This document shows, piece after piece, positions 1-7,430 of a DNA stretch of 64,000 nucleotides. The stretch is taken from assembly GCF_005116445.1 (NCBI RefSeq), contig NZ_SWBQ01000001.1, positions 744,001 to 808,000 on the forward strand. Direction: 5' to 3'. The position numbers and the translations under genes are program-made. Origin of the DNA: Pedobacter frigoris. Its GTDB lineage: Bacteria > Bacteroidota > Bacteroidia > Sphingobacteriales > Sphingobacteriaceae. A model generated the notes under the pieces. The model saw nothing but the letters and a program-made list of their open reading frames with translations, was not told the origin of the DNA and searched no databases. Within the stretch, counting starts at the first letter, position 1, and the number at the start of each line of letters is the position of its first letter.

Positions 1-669
1 ATTTTTAAAGACCTTAAAGCTTTTGTAATCCGCCAGGTAGCAGATGTTGATCCTGTTATCTTCAACTTTAGAAACACCGCAATAACCGCCTTTAAAATTA
101 TGTACAGCCACCAGCCCGTCGGGGAAACTGCCCGAGTAATGTGCTTTTACCGCCAACCATGGTGATTTTCTAAGAATGTAATCCCTTTGGAGCTTTTGGT
201 CTATGTTTGCTCTTTTGCCATAGGCACCAATCACAAACTTAGCTTTGAATGTTCCTGATAAATGAGTGGTTATCGCAAATTCATCCTCCGAAAACGAAAC
301 CTGCTCGACTGTGTCTTTGATCACAACACAACCCAACTCTAAGGCCTTTTCATATATGAAATTGTCCAGTGCAAACCTGCTGATCCCGAAACCGCCTAAA
401 GGCAGATCCGAACTGATTGTTTCTCCCTCTGGAGAAGAAAATACCAATCTGGAAATCTGTTCAGGGTGTAATGCGAAAGGGTCAATATCCAGCGACCTTA
501 AATAGGGCAGTACTTCGTTAGAAATGTACTCACCACAGACTTTATGCTGCGGAAAAGTGTTCTTTTCAATAAGCATTACCTGAAGACCCGATCTTAGCAG
601 ATGTATTGCGCATGTTAGGCCTGCAAGACCTCCGCCTATAATAATGATATTGGTGTTTTCAGGATTCAT
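1..669 (-). CDS. FAD-dependent oxidoreductase, geranylgeranyl-reductase-like (3' end cut by window)
   Basis: The frame is open from an ATG at 669 down to base 1, giving the first 223 residues; the C-terminus lies outside the window. The N-terminus has a Rossmann FAD-binding motif, IIIIGGGLAGLTCAIHL, at about residues 8-24, followed by an acidic ribose-binding position in LIEK. A KVCGEYIS motif near residue 50 is typical of the geranylgeranyl-reductase and halogenase-like group of FAD enzymes. Members reduce or oxidise lipid-like or polyketide-like substrates; the substrate here cannot be told. It lies 61 bp beyond the PorP/SprF gene on the same strand, but the gap and unrelated function suggest a separate unit. 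In related Bacteroidota such a gene often sits near a type III polyketide synthase, which would be outside this window (knowledge-based guess). Confidence 0.75.
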   Translation of the reverse strand, partial: MNPENTNIIIIGGGLAGLTCAIHLLRSGLQVMLIEKNTFPQHKVCGEYISNEVLPYLRSLDIDPFALHPEQISRLVFSSPEGETISSDLPLGGFGISRFALDNFIYEKALELGCVVIKDTVEQVSFSEDEFAITTHLSGTFKAKFVIGAYGKRANIDQKLQRDYILRKSPWLAVKAHYSGSFPDGLVAVHNFKGGYCGVSKVEDNRINICYLADYKSFKVFKN

Positions 670-729
670 TGAAATGGGGTAGGCTATCAGTAAATGTACT
701 GATTTACAACATTGAAAACCTGCGATTGT

Positions 730-1713
730 TTAAAAGTCGTAGCACTTCAATTGTCCGTCTCTTCTTGTCGATTTACGGTTCAGGTAAATCCCGGCTGAGA
801 TTTCATGACTTCCCGAATTGTAATTCTGGAGCTTGTTCAGCGTGTAATCATAGGAGTATCCAATCCGCAAATTGGAAGTTGCAAAAACTTCGATGATCAG
901 ACCGGCGGCACTGCTTTTAGGTAAATTGGTTTGCAGGTCAGGTTTGTTGTACAATCCCACAGAGGTTCTATAAAATGCACCTAACCAGATTCTTTCATTC
1001 AATAAAACAAAACCGTTCAAATCCAGGGAAGTAGGTCCTTTTACATCATCTTTGAGCATGATGACAGGTTTTACAGCGATCTCGTCCGAAATAGGAAGCA
1101 GAGCTCCTGCCGTAAAATAAAAGTGTGGCTGCGGAACGGGGACAGTCAGGCTACTCATGTTTTTTCTGGCGGCATAACGGGCCAGCATATTAGTAGCAGA
1201 AAATCCAGCAAAGAAATTTTCATTGGAATAATATACGCCAAAACGTACGTCAGGTAATATCCTTGTTTGTGAAGATACCGCGACAGAACCATCAGTTTGA
1301 TCAATGCTCTGCAATTTATTGCCATCCAGACCCAACTGCATTAGTCCGGCAGCGATGCCGAAAGAGAGTCTGGAATTTTCATCATAGCCTAGTCTTACCT
1401 TATAAGCATAACTTCCATAAGCGCTCAGGTAGCTTTGTGCACCAATCTGGTCATTAGATACAGATAGGCCCAGACCAATATTTCCCTCAGGATTTGCACC
1501 ATCTACAGCAATAGAAAAACTTTTTGGAGCTCCGGTCACGCCTTGCCATTGTGAACGGTAAAATGATTGTATATAAACGCTCTCTTTGTAGCCTGCATAA
1601 GCCGGGTTAATGTGGATACCATTAAAAATATACTGCGTAAACTGACTTTCCTGTTGCGCATAGGCACAACAAGTAAAAAATACCGCGATGAATATTAAAA
1701 TGGTTCTTTTCAT
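730..1713 (-). CDS. PorP/SprF family type IX secretion outer-membrane protein
   Basis: The 327-residue product has a clear signal peptide (residues 1-19, cut before QQES). It continues with the PorP/SprF opening QYIFNGIHINPAYAGYKE, then a series of amphipathic beta strands predicted to form an outer-membrane barrel. Length and motif fit the family (about 300-340 residues). Known PorP/SprF proteins sit in the outer membrane and are needed for secretion or surface attachment of one T9SS cargo; SprF, for example, serves the gliding adhesin SprB. Here the gene is last in a four-gene minus-strand operon, 10 bp after a gene whose product carries a type B T9SS C-terminal domain. That protein is therefore the likely partner. 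The family call is firm; the specific partnership is inferred from position. Confidence 0.93.
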   Translation of the reverse strand: MKRTILIFIAVFFTCCAYAQQESQFTQYIFNGIHINPAYAGYKESVYIQSFYRSQWQGVTGAPKSFSIAVDGANPEGNIGLGLSVSNDQIGAQSYLSAYGSYAYKVRLGYDENSRLSFGIAAGLMQLGLDGNKLQSIDQTDGSVAVSSQTRILPDVRFGVYYSNENFFAGFSATNMLARYAARKNMSSLTVPVPQPHFYFTAGALLPISDEIAVKPVIMLKDDVKGPTSLDLNGFVLLNERIWLGAFYRTSVGLYNKPDLQTNLPKSSAAGLIIEVFATSNLRIGYSYDYTLNKLQNYNSGSHEISAGIYLNRKSTRRDGQLKCYDF

Positions 1714-1723
1714 TATCCTCTAC

Positions 1724-2674
1724 TTATTTGTTTACTCCTCTTATGATGGTCACGTAGCCTTTGTATACTTCCCATTGGTTACTTGCAGACTTAATTTTTA
1801 GCAGATAGAAGTAAGTTCCTTCATTGAGCGAACTGCCATCCCATTCGTTTTTATAGCTTTTTTTCTGATAGACAGTGCTGCCCCATCTGTTGATGATGGT
1901 CAGTTCATTTTCAGCATACTGATCCAAACCTGGAATTTCAAACGTATCATTTTTACCGTCACCATTCGGGGTAAATACGTTTGGAATGATGATGCCGATG
2001 ATTTCTTTACTATCTTCCGAACTGTTATTGGCAAGGTTAGGATCTGTTTCCGTGGCGCTGATTGTAGCGGTATTCTTAACAATCCCAGATTTCAGAGCTT
2101 TCGTCTTGATTTTTAATTCAGCACTCTGTCCGTTGTTCAGTTTGTCGATCTGCCATAGTACTACTTTAGTAGATTGATTGTAATCTGCTAATCCTAAGGT
2201 AGGTATGTGTATTTGTTCTAGACTGATTTCAGGAGGAAGGGCATCATGGATCCTTACCTGAGTTGCATCTGAAGACCCGTTGTTCGTCACTTTTATCAGG
2301 TATTCAAAAGTGTCATTGATACTAATGGCTTTTGCTTCTGAAGTCTTTCGTACTACCAGATCGGCAATTAAGGAAGAGCTTTCTACTACAATTTGCATAG
2401 GATCTGATATATCCGAAGCACAGCCCTGAGCATTAAAGGACACCACGTTATAAGTACCCTCGGTTGTTACTACATAATCCTGCTGTGTAGCATTTGTTAT
2501 TGCTGCTCCATTCTTTATCCACTGATAAGTAGTGGCACCAACAGAATTTGCACGCAGTTTCAGTGAAGAACCCTGGGGGATCTTCACTGGTTGCGAACTA
2601 CCAGATTGCGCAAAGCCTGCCGTTGCACTAAGCAACAGCAGACTCGTCACGAAACCTGTTTTTCTGTTAAACAT
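1724..2674 (-). CDS. T9SS type B cargo: gliding-motility-associated C-terminal domain protein with DUF11-like domain
   Basis: A 316-residue exported protein. The signal peptide spans residues 1-22 (cut after GFAQ). An Ig-like module follows at about 28-97 (TYQWIKNG, then a Cys in QGCASDIS). A DUF11-type repeat lies at about 102-220 ([21 protein letters not shown]). The CHU_C/type B sorting domain occupies about 229-314, with the hallmark [16 protein letters not shown] and the later NRWGSTVYQ and [13 protein letters not shown]. Type B domains direct export through T9SS and retention at the cell surface by a PorP/SprF partner, encoded 10 bp downstream. In this operon it is the only protein with a recognisable T9SS domain, so it may be the anchor for the two larger upstream-encoded proteins. 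That role is inferred. Confidence 0.92.
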   Translation of the reverse strand: MFNRKTGFVTSLLLLSATAGFAQSGSSQPVKIPQGSSLKLRANSVGATTYQWIKNGAAITNATQQDYVVTTEGTYNVVSFNAQGCASDISDPMQIVVESSSLIADLVVRKTSEAKAISINDTFEYLIKVTNNGSSDATQVRIHDALPPEISLEQIHIPTLGLADYNQSTKVVLWQIDKLNNGQSAELKIKTKALKSGIVKNTATISATETDPNLANNSSEDSKEIIGIIIPNVFTPNGDGKNDTFEIPGLDQYAENELTIINRWGSTVYQKKSYKNEWDGSSLNEGTYFYLLKIKSASNQWEVYKGYVTIIRGVNK

Positions 2675-2698
2675 TTCAACAATTATGAATTCAGCAAT

Positions 2699-3430
2699 CT
2701 AGTTTCCAGCGATTGTAATGGCCGGTCTGGTAGGGCCGTTGGTAACTGTAACTGTTTTTTTATCTGAAGTAACTATGTCACAGCTCTTCAATGCATAAGT
2801 TGTTTTTACATATACTTCGTAGCTTTCAGCAGTTGTTGGTGAAGTAAGTGCGAGCGTTGATAAAGTACCTCCTGTAGCTACTGCAGTTTCAGTTCCTGCA
2901 CTGGCTTTTGTATACCACTGGTAAGTCAGAGGGAAAGTGAAACCTGCTGCTGTGTTACCAGTTACGTTAGATGAGAAATTGAAAGTTTCTGAAACATTGT
3001 TACAGGCAGCAACATCAGAAGGAGCGGTCACAGTCACAGATTGTTCAGGAAGTACAAAGACAAGCTGATCATAAATCTCAGAACATCCGGTTAACGTATT
3101 TGTGGCTTTTAATTTATAAGTGTAAAATCCGGCTGCAAGTGCCGCTGCTTCATCAAATGTCCCTGTATTGACAGCAAGTGCAGTCCCAGTTCCACTTCCA
3201 TCAGCTGAAGGGAAGCGTGTTTCCCATACATAAGTAGTGTTGGCCGGAGGGGTAGGGGTTTCCAAATGCACCTTTTTTCCGGCGCAAATTACCTGATCTA
3301 AGCTCGTCATGCTAGCATTTGCAGCAGTGAAATCGGCGAGAGAGCTGATTGATTGGGCGTGTACATTAGCTGTAAACATGGAGAAAAGGCAAATGATTGC
3401 AGTTTTCAAAATTGTTGATTTAGTGTTCAT
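2699..3430 (-). CDS. Exported Ig/PKD-like protein, second gene of T9SS operon
   Basis: A 243-residue protein with a signal peptide (about residues 1-25, cut after NVHA). Two Cys-containing Ig/PKD-like modules follow: one around residues 45-130 (VICAGKKVHLE, then TYVWETRFPSADG) and one around 131-235 (DVAACNNVSETFNFSS, then LTYQWYTKASAG). No catalytic motif and no complete T9SS C-terminal domain are visible. The chain ends PTRPAITIAGN, which matches, position by position, the end of the next protein upstream in the operon (PLHPVTSISSN). It lies 24 bp before the type B cargo gene and 36 bp after the 799-residue gene, so it is co-transcribed. Probably a structural or adhesin subunit at the cell surface; no specific family recognised. 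Confidence 0.75.
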   Translation of the reverse strand: MNTKSTILKTAIICLFSMFTANVHAQSISSLADFTAANASMTSLDQVICAGKKVHLETPTPPANTTYVWETRFPSADGSGTGTALAVNTGTFDEAAALAAGFYTYKLKATNTLTGCSEIYDQLVFVLPEQSVTVTAPSDVAACNNVSETFNFSSNVTGNTAAGFTFPLTYQWYTKASAGTETAVATGGTLSTLALTSPTTAESYEVYVKTTYALKSCDIVTSDKKTVTVTNGPTRPAITIAGN

Positions 3431-3466
3431 AATGAAATTGTTTTAAGAGATTTAATATTTATGTAT

Positions 3467-5866
3467 TTAATTTGAACTTATGCTTGTTACCGGATGTAGT
3501 GGTTTAGGATTGATTATGATCGTTGCTGTACCGCTTTGTGATTGGGCACATTGTGTTGAACTGTTGTCCTTTACACTAATCAGGTTGTAATTAAAAGTTC
3601 CCGAACTGGTTGTTGGTATTGTCAGGCTCACGGAATTCCCGCTGCTCGTCGTGATTGTCGTACTACTTCCCCCATTTATGTTATAAGTGAAAGTATAAGG
3701 TGCAGTGCCCACAGCTCCTGTGAATGTAATTGTTGGAGATGTCGCACCCTGACAAATTGTAGTAGTTCCAGATATTGAAGCTGTAGGTAAAGGGTTGATA
3801 TCAATTACTCTCATTGCCGGGGTAGAACAACCGTTCGAAGTCACGGTGTAAGTGATGATGGTTTGTCCTGCTACAAGTGCGGTTACCAGACCACTGGAAT
3901 TTATCGTTGCGCTGGTAGGGTTGCTACTTGCCCAGATTCCTCCTGGAGTCGTATTTGCCAATGTAATTGTATTCCCAACGCATAACGAAGAATTTCCTAT
4001 AATTAAATTTACAACGGGTAAAGCATTGATCGTTACTGCCTGGGTTGTAAAGCTTGTACAGCCAGTAACGCCATTCGTTACCGTATATATTATTGTTGCA
4101 GTCCCCACCGCTACACCTGTAACCGTACCTGTAGCATCTACAGTTGCTTTGGTTTCGTCGCTACTTGTCCAAACTCCACCAGGAGTGGCATTTGTTAAGG
4201 ACGTAGTTTGTCCTAAGCACACACTTGCATTTCCAGTGATGGTGCCAGCAGAAGGCAGAGGGTTTATATTTACTGTAACTTTTGTTCTGGGACCAACACA
4301 GGTAGTAGTGTTATTAGTCGCTTCAACATAATAATCGGTAGCAGTTGTTAAAGTAGGTGTGATGTAGCTGGTTCCCGTGTTGAAGCTGCTACCGCCTGAC
4401 GATAAAGTGTACCATTTGTATGTATAATTGGCATCTGAAGAAGTTACTGATAGTGTTGTGCTAGTTCCATTACAAATAGCTGTTCCCGGAACTGTTGGCG
4501 CCGGTGGAAGAGGGTTTATCGTTACGGTAACCGGAACTCGTTCAGATTCAGCGGTACAGCCTATTCTTGCTGCGGCAACATAGAATATAGTAGTAGTGGT
4601 TAAGGTACCAGTATTATAGGTATTACCAACAGTGGCAGTACCCCCAGTTGGGACTGTGTACCAATGCAGTTCATTGCAAGAGCCAGCCGTCGCACTTAAC
4701 GTAGTGCTTAATCCTGAGCAAATAGTTACACTTTGAGAGGCCGGCAGTGTAAAAGTCGGTTTCGGCGGCGTACGCTGAACCTCATATAAGTTCATTTGTG
4801 CTAGAACTCCGACAAGCGAGGACATCGAAATTTCAATTCTGTCAAATGTGGAGGGGGGCACCAGCGAAACAGTTGTGATTTTATTGTCTCTCAATAGTGC
4901 CAAAAGATCAATCGATAATAATGAGGTCAACGAAACAGGGCTTCCAGCTGTACTGCCGTTATAAGGTGTCATTGTGATATTATCCAATAAACTCAGATCT
5001 AGCAGCAATGCGGGTGGAATAGAAAAGGTAATTGTTGCTGCATCTCCGCTATTAGATGGCCCTGGGAAATACGCTGTTTCCTTTAGTGTCGTTCCTACAC
5101 CAGCCACTCCCATTGTAAGCGTTGCATTTGTGGATTTGTCATTGTCAATAGCACTTCCAGGATTATTAACTGCACCGCCAAGGGTAAGTAGTCCTGTTAC
5201 ACTTGTAGATGCCCCTAAAGCTGGATCACAATTATATCCGGCCATTTGGTAAAATGCATGGTAAACGTATAAGTCAGTGGTAGTTAGAAGAGTTGGTGCA
5301 ACCAGAGTTACTCTAACTGAATTGTAAGTCGTATTTGGTGTGATTGCCAGATAGGTAGTGCCACTGGGAGTAGTTATTGTACTTACTGCAACCCCACTTG
5401 CTATCTTGGTGCCATCACTACCAGCAGTAGCACCTTGATAAGCACTGGCAACAACATTTCCGCCTCCAATTAAACCAAGCAAACCTGCCGAAGATGAACC
5501 ACCTATTTTTACGTAAGTAGTAGTTCCTGCGGGGATAGGGAGGGTAGGATTATTACTGGAACTTAAAAATTTCATTTGAATCCAGGATTCTGCAACACCT
5601 AAGTTCAATATAACCTCTGTGCGCAGTGTCGCAGGATTATCTAACGCATTAGCACCGACCACATTTCCAGAGTTTTGTGTTGACCAACGCGCTAATGTAA
5701 CTAAGGTTACTACATGACTTCCATTTGCTCTATGAGATTCGTCATCTGCATAAACTCTTGTTGGTGCGGTACACTGTGCGCTCGCAACACTCCCAGATAA
5801 TACCACAAACATCACCGCAAACAGCAATACAATAAACCATGAATATGGGAGTTTAAGTTTGAACAC
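3467..5866 (-). CDS. Large exported Ig-like repeat protein (adhesin-like), first gene of T9SS operon
   Basis: A 799-residue protein with a signal peptide (about residues 1-30). The unique N-terminal region (about 31-370) starts with CTAPTRVYADDES and is rich in Thr, Ser and Gly. It is followed by Ig-like modules of the Cys/Trp-Tyr type (about 372-455 and 456-540; SCNELHWYTVPTGGT, then YTYKWYTLSSGGS). Two bacterial Ig (BIG2)-like repeats follow (about 541-615 and 616-690; TPGGVWTSSDETKATV and TPGGIWASSNPTSATI), then a last PKD-like module. Modules are joined by NPLP or NALP linkers. The chain stops just after such a linker (INPKPLHPVTSISSN), without a full sorting domain. Probably a surface fibre or adhesin subunit exported with the type B protein of the same operon. 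The start is the first ATG before the signal peptide. Confidence 0.82.
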   Translation of the reverse strand: MFKLKLPYSWFIVLLFAVMFVVLSGSVASAQCTAPTRVYADDESHRANGSHVVTLVTLARWSTQNSGNVVGANALDNPATLRTEVILNLGVAESWIQMKFLSSSNNPTLPIPAGTTTYVKIGGSSSAGLLGLIGGGNVVASAYQGATAGSDGTKIASGVAVSTITTPSGTTYLAITPNTTYNSVRVTLVAPTLLTTTDLYVYHAFYQMAGYNCDPALGASTSVTGLLTLGGAVNNPGSAIDNDKSTNATLTMGVAGVGTTLKETAYFPGPSNSGDAATITFSIPPALLLDLSLLDNITMTPYNGSTAGSPVSLTSLLSIDLLALLRDNKITTVSLVPPSTFDRIEISMSSLVGVLAQMNLYEVQRTPPKPTFTLPASQSVTICSGLSTTLSATAGSCNELHWYTVPTGGTATVGNTYNTGTLTTTTIFYVAAARIGCTAESERVPVTVTINPLPPAPTVPGTAICNGTSTTLSVTSSDANYTYKWYTLSSGGSSFNTGTSYITPTLTTATDYYVEATNNTTTCVGPRTKVTVNINPLPSAGTITGNASVCLGQTTSLTNATPGGVWTSSDETKATVDATGTVTGVAVGTATIIYTVTNGVTGCTSFTTQAVTINALPVVNLIIGNSSLCVGNTITLANTTPGGIWASSNPTSATINSSGLVTALVAGQTIITYTVTSNGCSTPAMRVIDINPLPTASISGTTTICQGATSPTITFTGAVGTAPYTFTYNINGGSSTTITTSSGNSVSLTIPTTSSGTFNYNLISVKDNSSTQCAQSQSGTATIIINPKPLHPVTSISSN

Positions 5867-6289
5867 GCGGAGCGACTAAGTATGTTTCACGATAGCTCAA
5901 TTAAGTGAAGGTTTTTGTAAGAAATCGCACTTAATTGTATCGTTTCTCAAACTTATTACAGAAAACTCAATGATTTTTGTTCATTGCATTCAGTTTGGGC
6001 AGTTTTAAAGGGGTTGTGTAGGAGACCTCATTTGCGACAAACACCTCCATTTTAGTTGTAACTTATTGTATCACAACTGTATTTTTGAGCTGAAAAAATC
6101 GTTCATTTTATTCATTGGCGAACATTAGACAATATTCATTTCAATCACGCAATATCTCTAGGCTTTTGTCTTCTTAAACGTACCAGATTTCCCTAAAAAC
6201 CGTTGTGAGTTCCGATAGATGGATCACAGACTCCACTCCCAGTTGTGTGATCACAAAAACACTTTGTTTCAGGATTTGTTAAATGAGGT
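5867..6289. other. Divergent intergenic region between T9SS operon and AI-2E transporter
   Basis: This 423-bp A+T-rich stretch has no credible gene. It must hold the promoters of two divergent units. A minus-strand -7-type box (TAAGTTTG; plus-strand CAAACTTA at 5948-5955) lies before the adhesin operon, and a nested inverted repeat follows at 5890-5942 (separate entry). On the plus side, a 10-bp perfect palindrome, TGTGATCACA (6246-6255), lies 34 bp before the transporter start. It could bind a dimeric regulator but is too short to name one. Confidence 0.5.
5890..5955 (-). promoter_or_regulatory. Putative promoter -7 box and 5'-leader stem-loop of T9SS operon
   Basis: On the minus strand TAAGTTTG (5955-5948) fits the Bacteroidetes -7 consensus TAnnTTTG. 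Transcription from it would start near 5941. No good -33 TTG was found at the usual 19-21 bp spacing, which weakens the call. The predicted transcript begins almost exactly at an inverted repeat: CAATTAAGTG (5898-5907) is fully complementary to CACTTAATTG (5928-5937). The stem is extended by CGATA (5890-5894) pairing with TATCG (5938-5942) across a 3-base bulge. The stem-loop ends about 24 bases before the start codon at 5866 and could affect mRNA stability or translation. Confidence 0.4.
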
Positions 6290-7366
6290 ATGACAAAACT
6301 TCAACGCAGTATCTACGTCTTACTTTTTTTTATATTAAGCCTTGGCGGATTATATTTCGCAGCACCATTTCTTATTCCGGTCACACTGGCAGCTGTGTTT
6401 TCCATGATGTTCATTAGGTTTTGTAACTGGCTGGAAAATAAAGGGATGAATCGGGGCATAGCTTCGCTTTTGTGTATAGCTAGTTTTATGATAGCAATTT
6501 GCCTGATTGTTTTCCTGCTTAGCTGGCAACTAAACGGATTGGTGGAAAACATAGATGCGATGAAACAACGTGTTGTCAGTCTTTTTTCAAATTTTCAGCA
6601 TTGGATATACGAAAAGGCAGGTATAGATTTGAAGCAACAAAAAGAAATGATTCAGTCTGATAACGGGCAATCAGGAAGCATGCTGGCCGGCTTTGCCGAT
6701 AAGATAATGGGGATCCTTGTCAATACTGTGCTTATACTGGTTTATATGTTTTTGTTCTTGCTTTATCGTTCGCACATAAAAAAATTCATTCTGAAGCTTG
6801 TACCTGGAGAAGAGAAAGGTAAGGCTGATGGAGTGGTACATCAAGCCGGAAAGGTAGCTCAGCGTTATTTAAGTGGCCTAGCCACAATGATTTTGGTGCT
6901 ATGGGTGATGTATGGGATAGGCTTTAGCATTGTCGGTGTAGAAAGCGCAATCTTCTTCGCGGTATTATGCGGTATTCTGGAAATCATTCCATTCGTCGGA
7001 AATTTAACTGGTACTTCAATCACAGTGCTCTCGGTGCTCGCCCAGGGAGGGGATAGCCGCATGATTATTGGCGTGTTAATTACCTATGCGCTCGTCCAAT
7101 TTATTCAGACTTATATACTTGAACCGCTTATTGTAGGAGAACAGGTAAACATCAATCCCTTATTTACCATACTCGCAATTGTATTGGGTGAGATGATTTG
7201 GGGCATAGCGGGGATGGTTCTTGCTATGCCCTTACTGGGGATGCTGAAAATTGTTTGCGATCATGTCCCGGATCTGCAGCCCTACGGTTTTCTGATCGGC
7301 ACCGAAAAGCAAAGAAAAAAGAGAACAGGCGTTATCGATAAACTCAAAGCGGTTTTTAGCGGGTAA
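6290..7366 (+). CDS. AI-2E family transporter (PerM/YdiK-like membrane protein)
   Basis: A 358-residue integral membrane protein, the usual size for the AI-2E/PerM family. It has two early membrane segments (about 8-30 and 32-50), one at about 60-82, and a soluble stretch rich in charged residues (about 85-135). Further segments follow at about 138-165, 205-240, 245-300 and 300-335. The family signature is seen as GILEIIPFVGNLTG and, further on, YILEPLIVG and PLFTILAIVLGEMIWGIAG. Family members export small molecules or ions (AI-2 for TqsA, sodium/proton exchange for others); the substrate cannot be read from sequence. It is a single gene, convergent with the FUSC gene 64 bp downstream. Confidence 0.9.
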   Translation: MTKLQRSIYVLLFFILSLGGLYFAAPFLIPVTLAAVFSMMFIRFCNWLENKGMNRGIASLLCIASFMIAICLIVFLLSWQLNGLVENIDAMKQRVVSLFSNFQHWIYEKAGIDLKQQKEMIQSDNGQSGSMLAGFADKIMGILVNTVLILVYMFLFLLYRSHIKKFILKLVPGEEKGKADGVVHQAGKVAQRYLSGLATMILVLWVMYGIGFSIVGVESAIFFAVLCGILEIIPFVGNLTGTSITVLSVLAQGGDSRMIIGVLITYALVQFIQTYILEPLIVGEQVNINPLFTILAIVLGEMIWGIAGMVLAMPLLGMLKIVCDHVPDLQPYGFLIGTEKQRKKRTGVIDKLKAVFSG

Positions 7367-7430
7367 TGACAGTTCAGACTATAAGATCATATTCCTTTTA
7401 TAATCGCAATAGGATTAGTTCCACAGTGTG

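Noticed and set aside
3852..4331. A 159-codon plus-strand frame, rich in Val, Ala and Thr
   Set aside because: It lies wholly opposite the Ig-repeat region of the T9SS adhesin; repetitive Thr/Gly codons on the other strand create long stop-free frames. No start context or family motif.
6246..6255. TGTGATCACA palindrome before the AI-2E gene as a CRP/FNR site
   Set aside because: The half-sites lack the 6-bp spacer of CRP sites and a 10-bp dyad alone is not diagnostic, so it is noted only within the intergenic entry.
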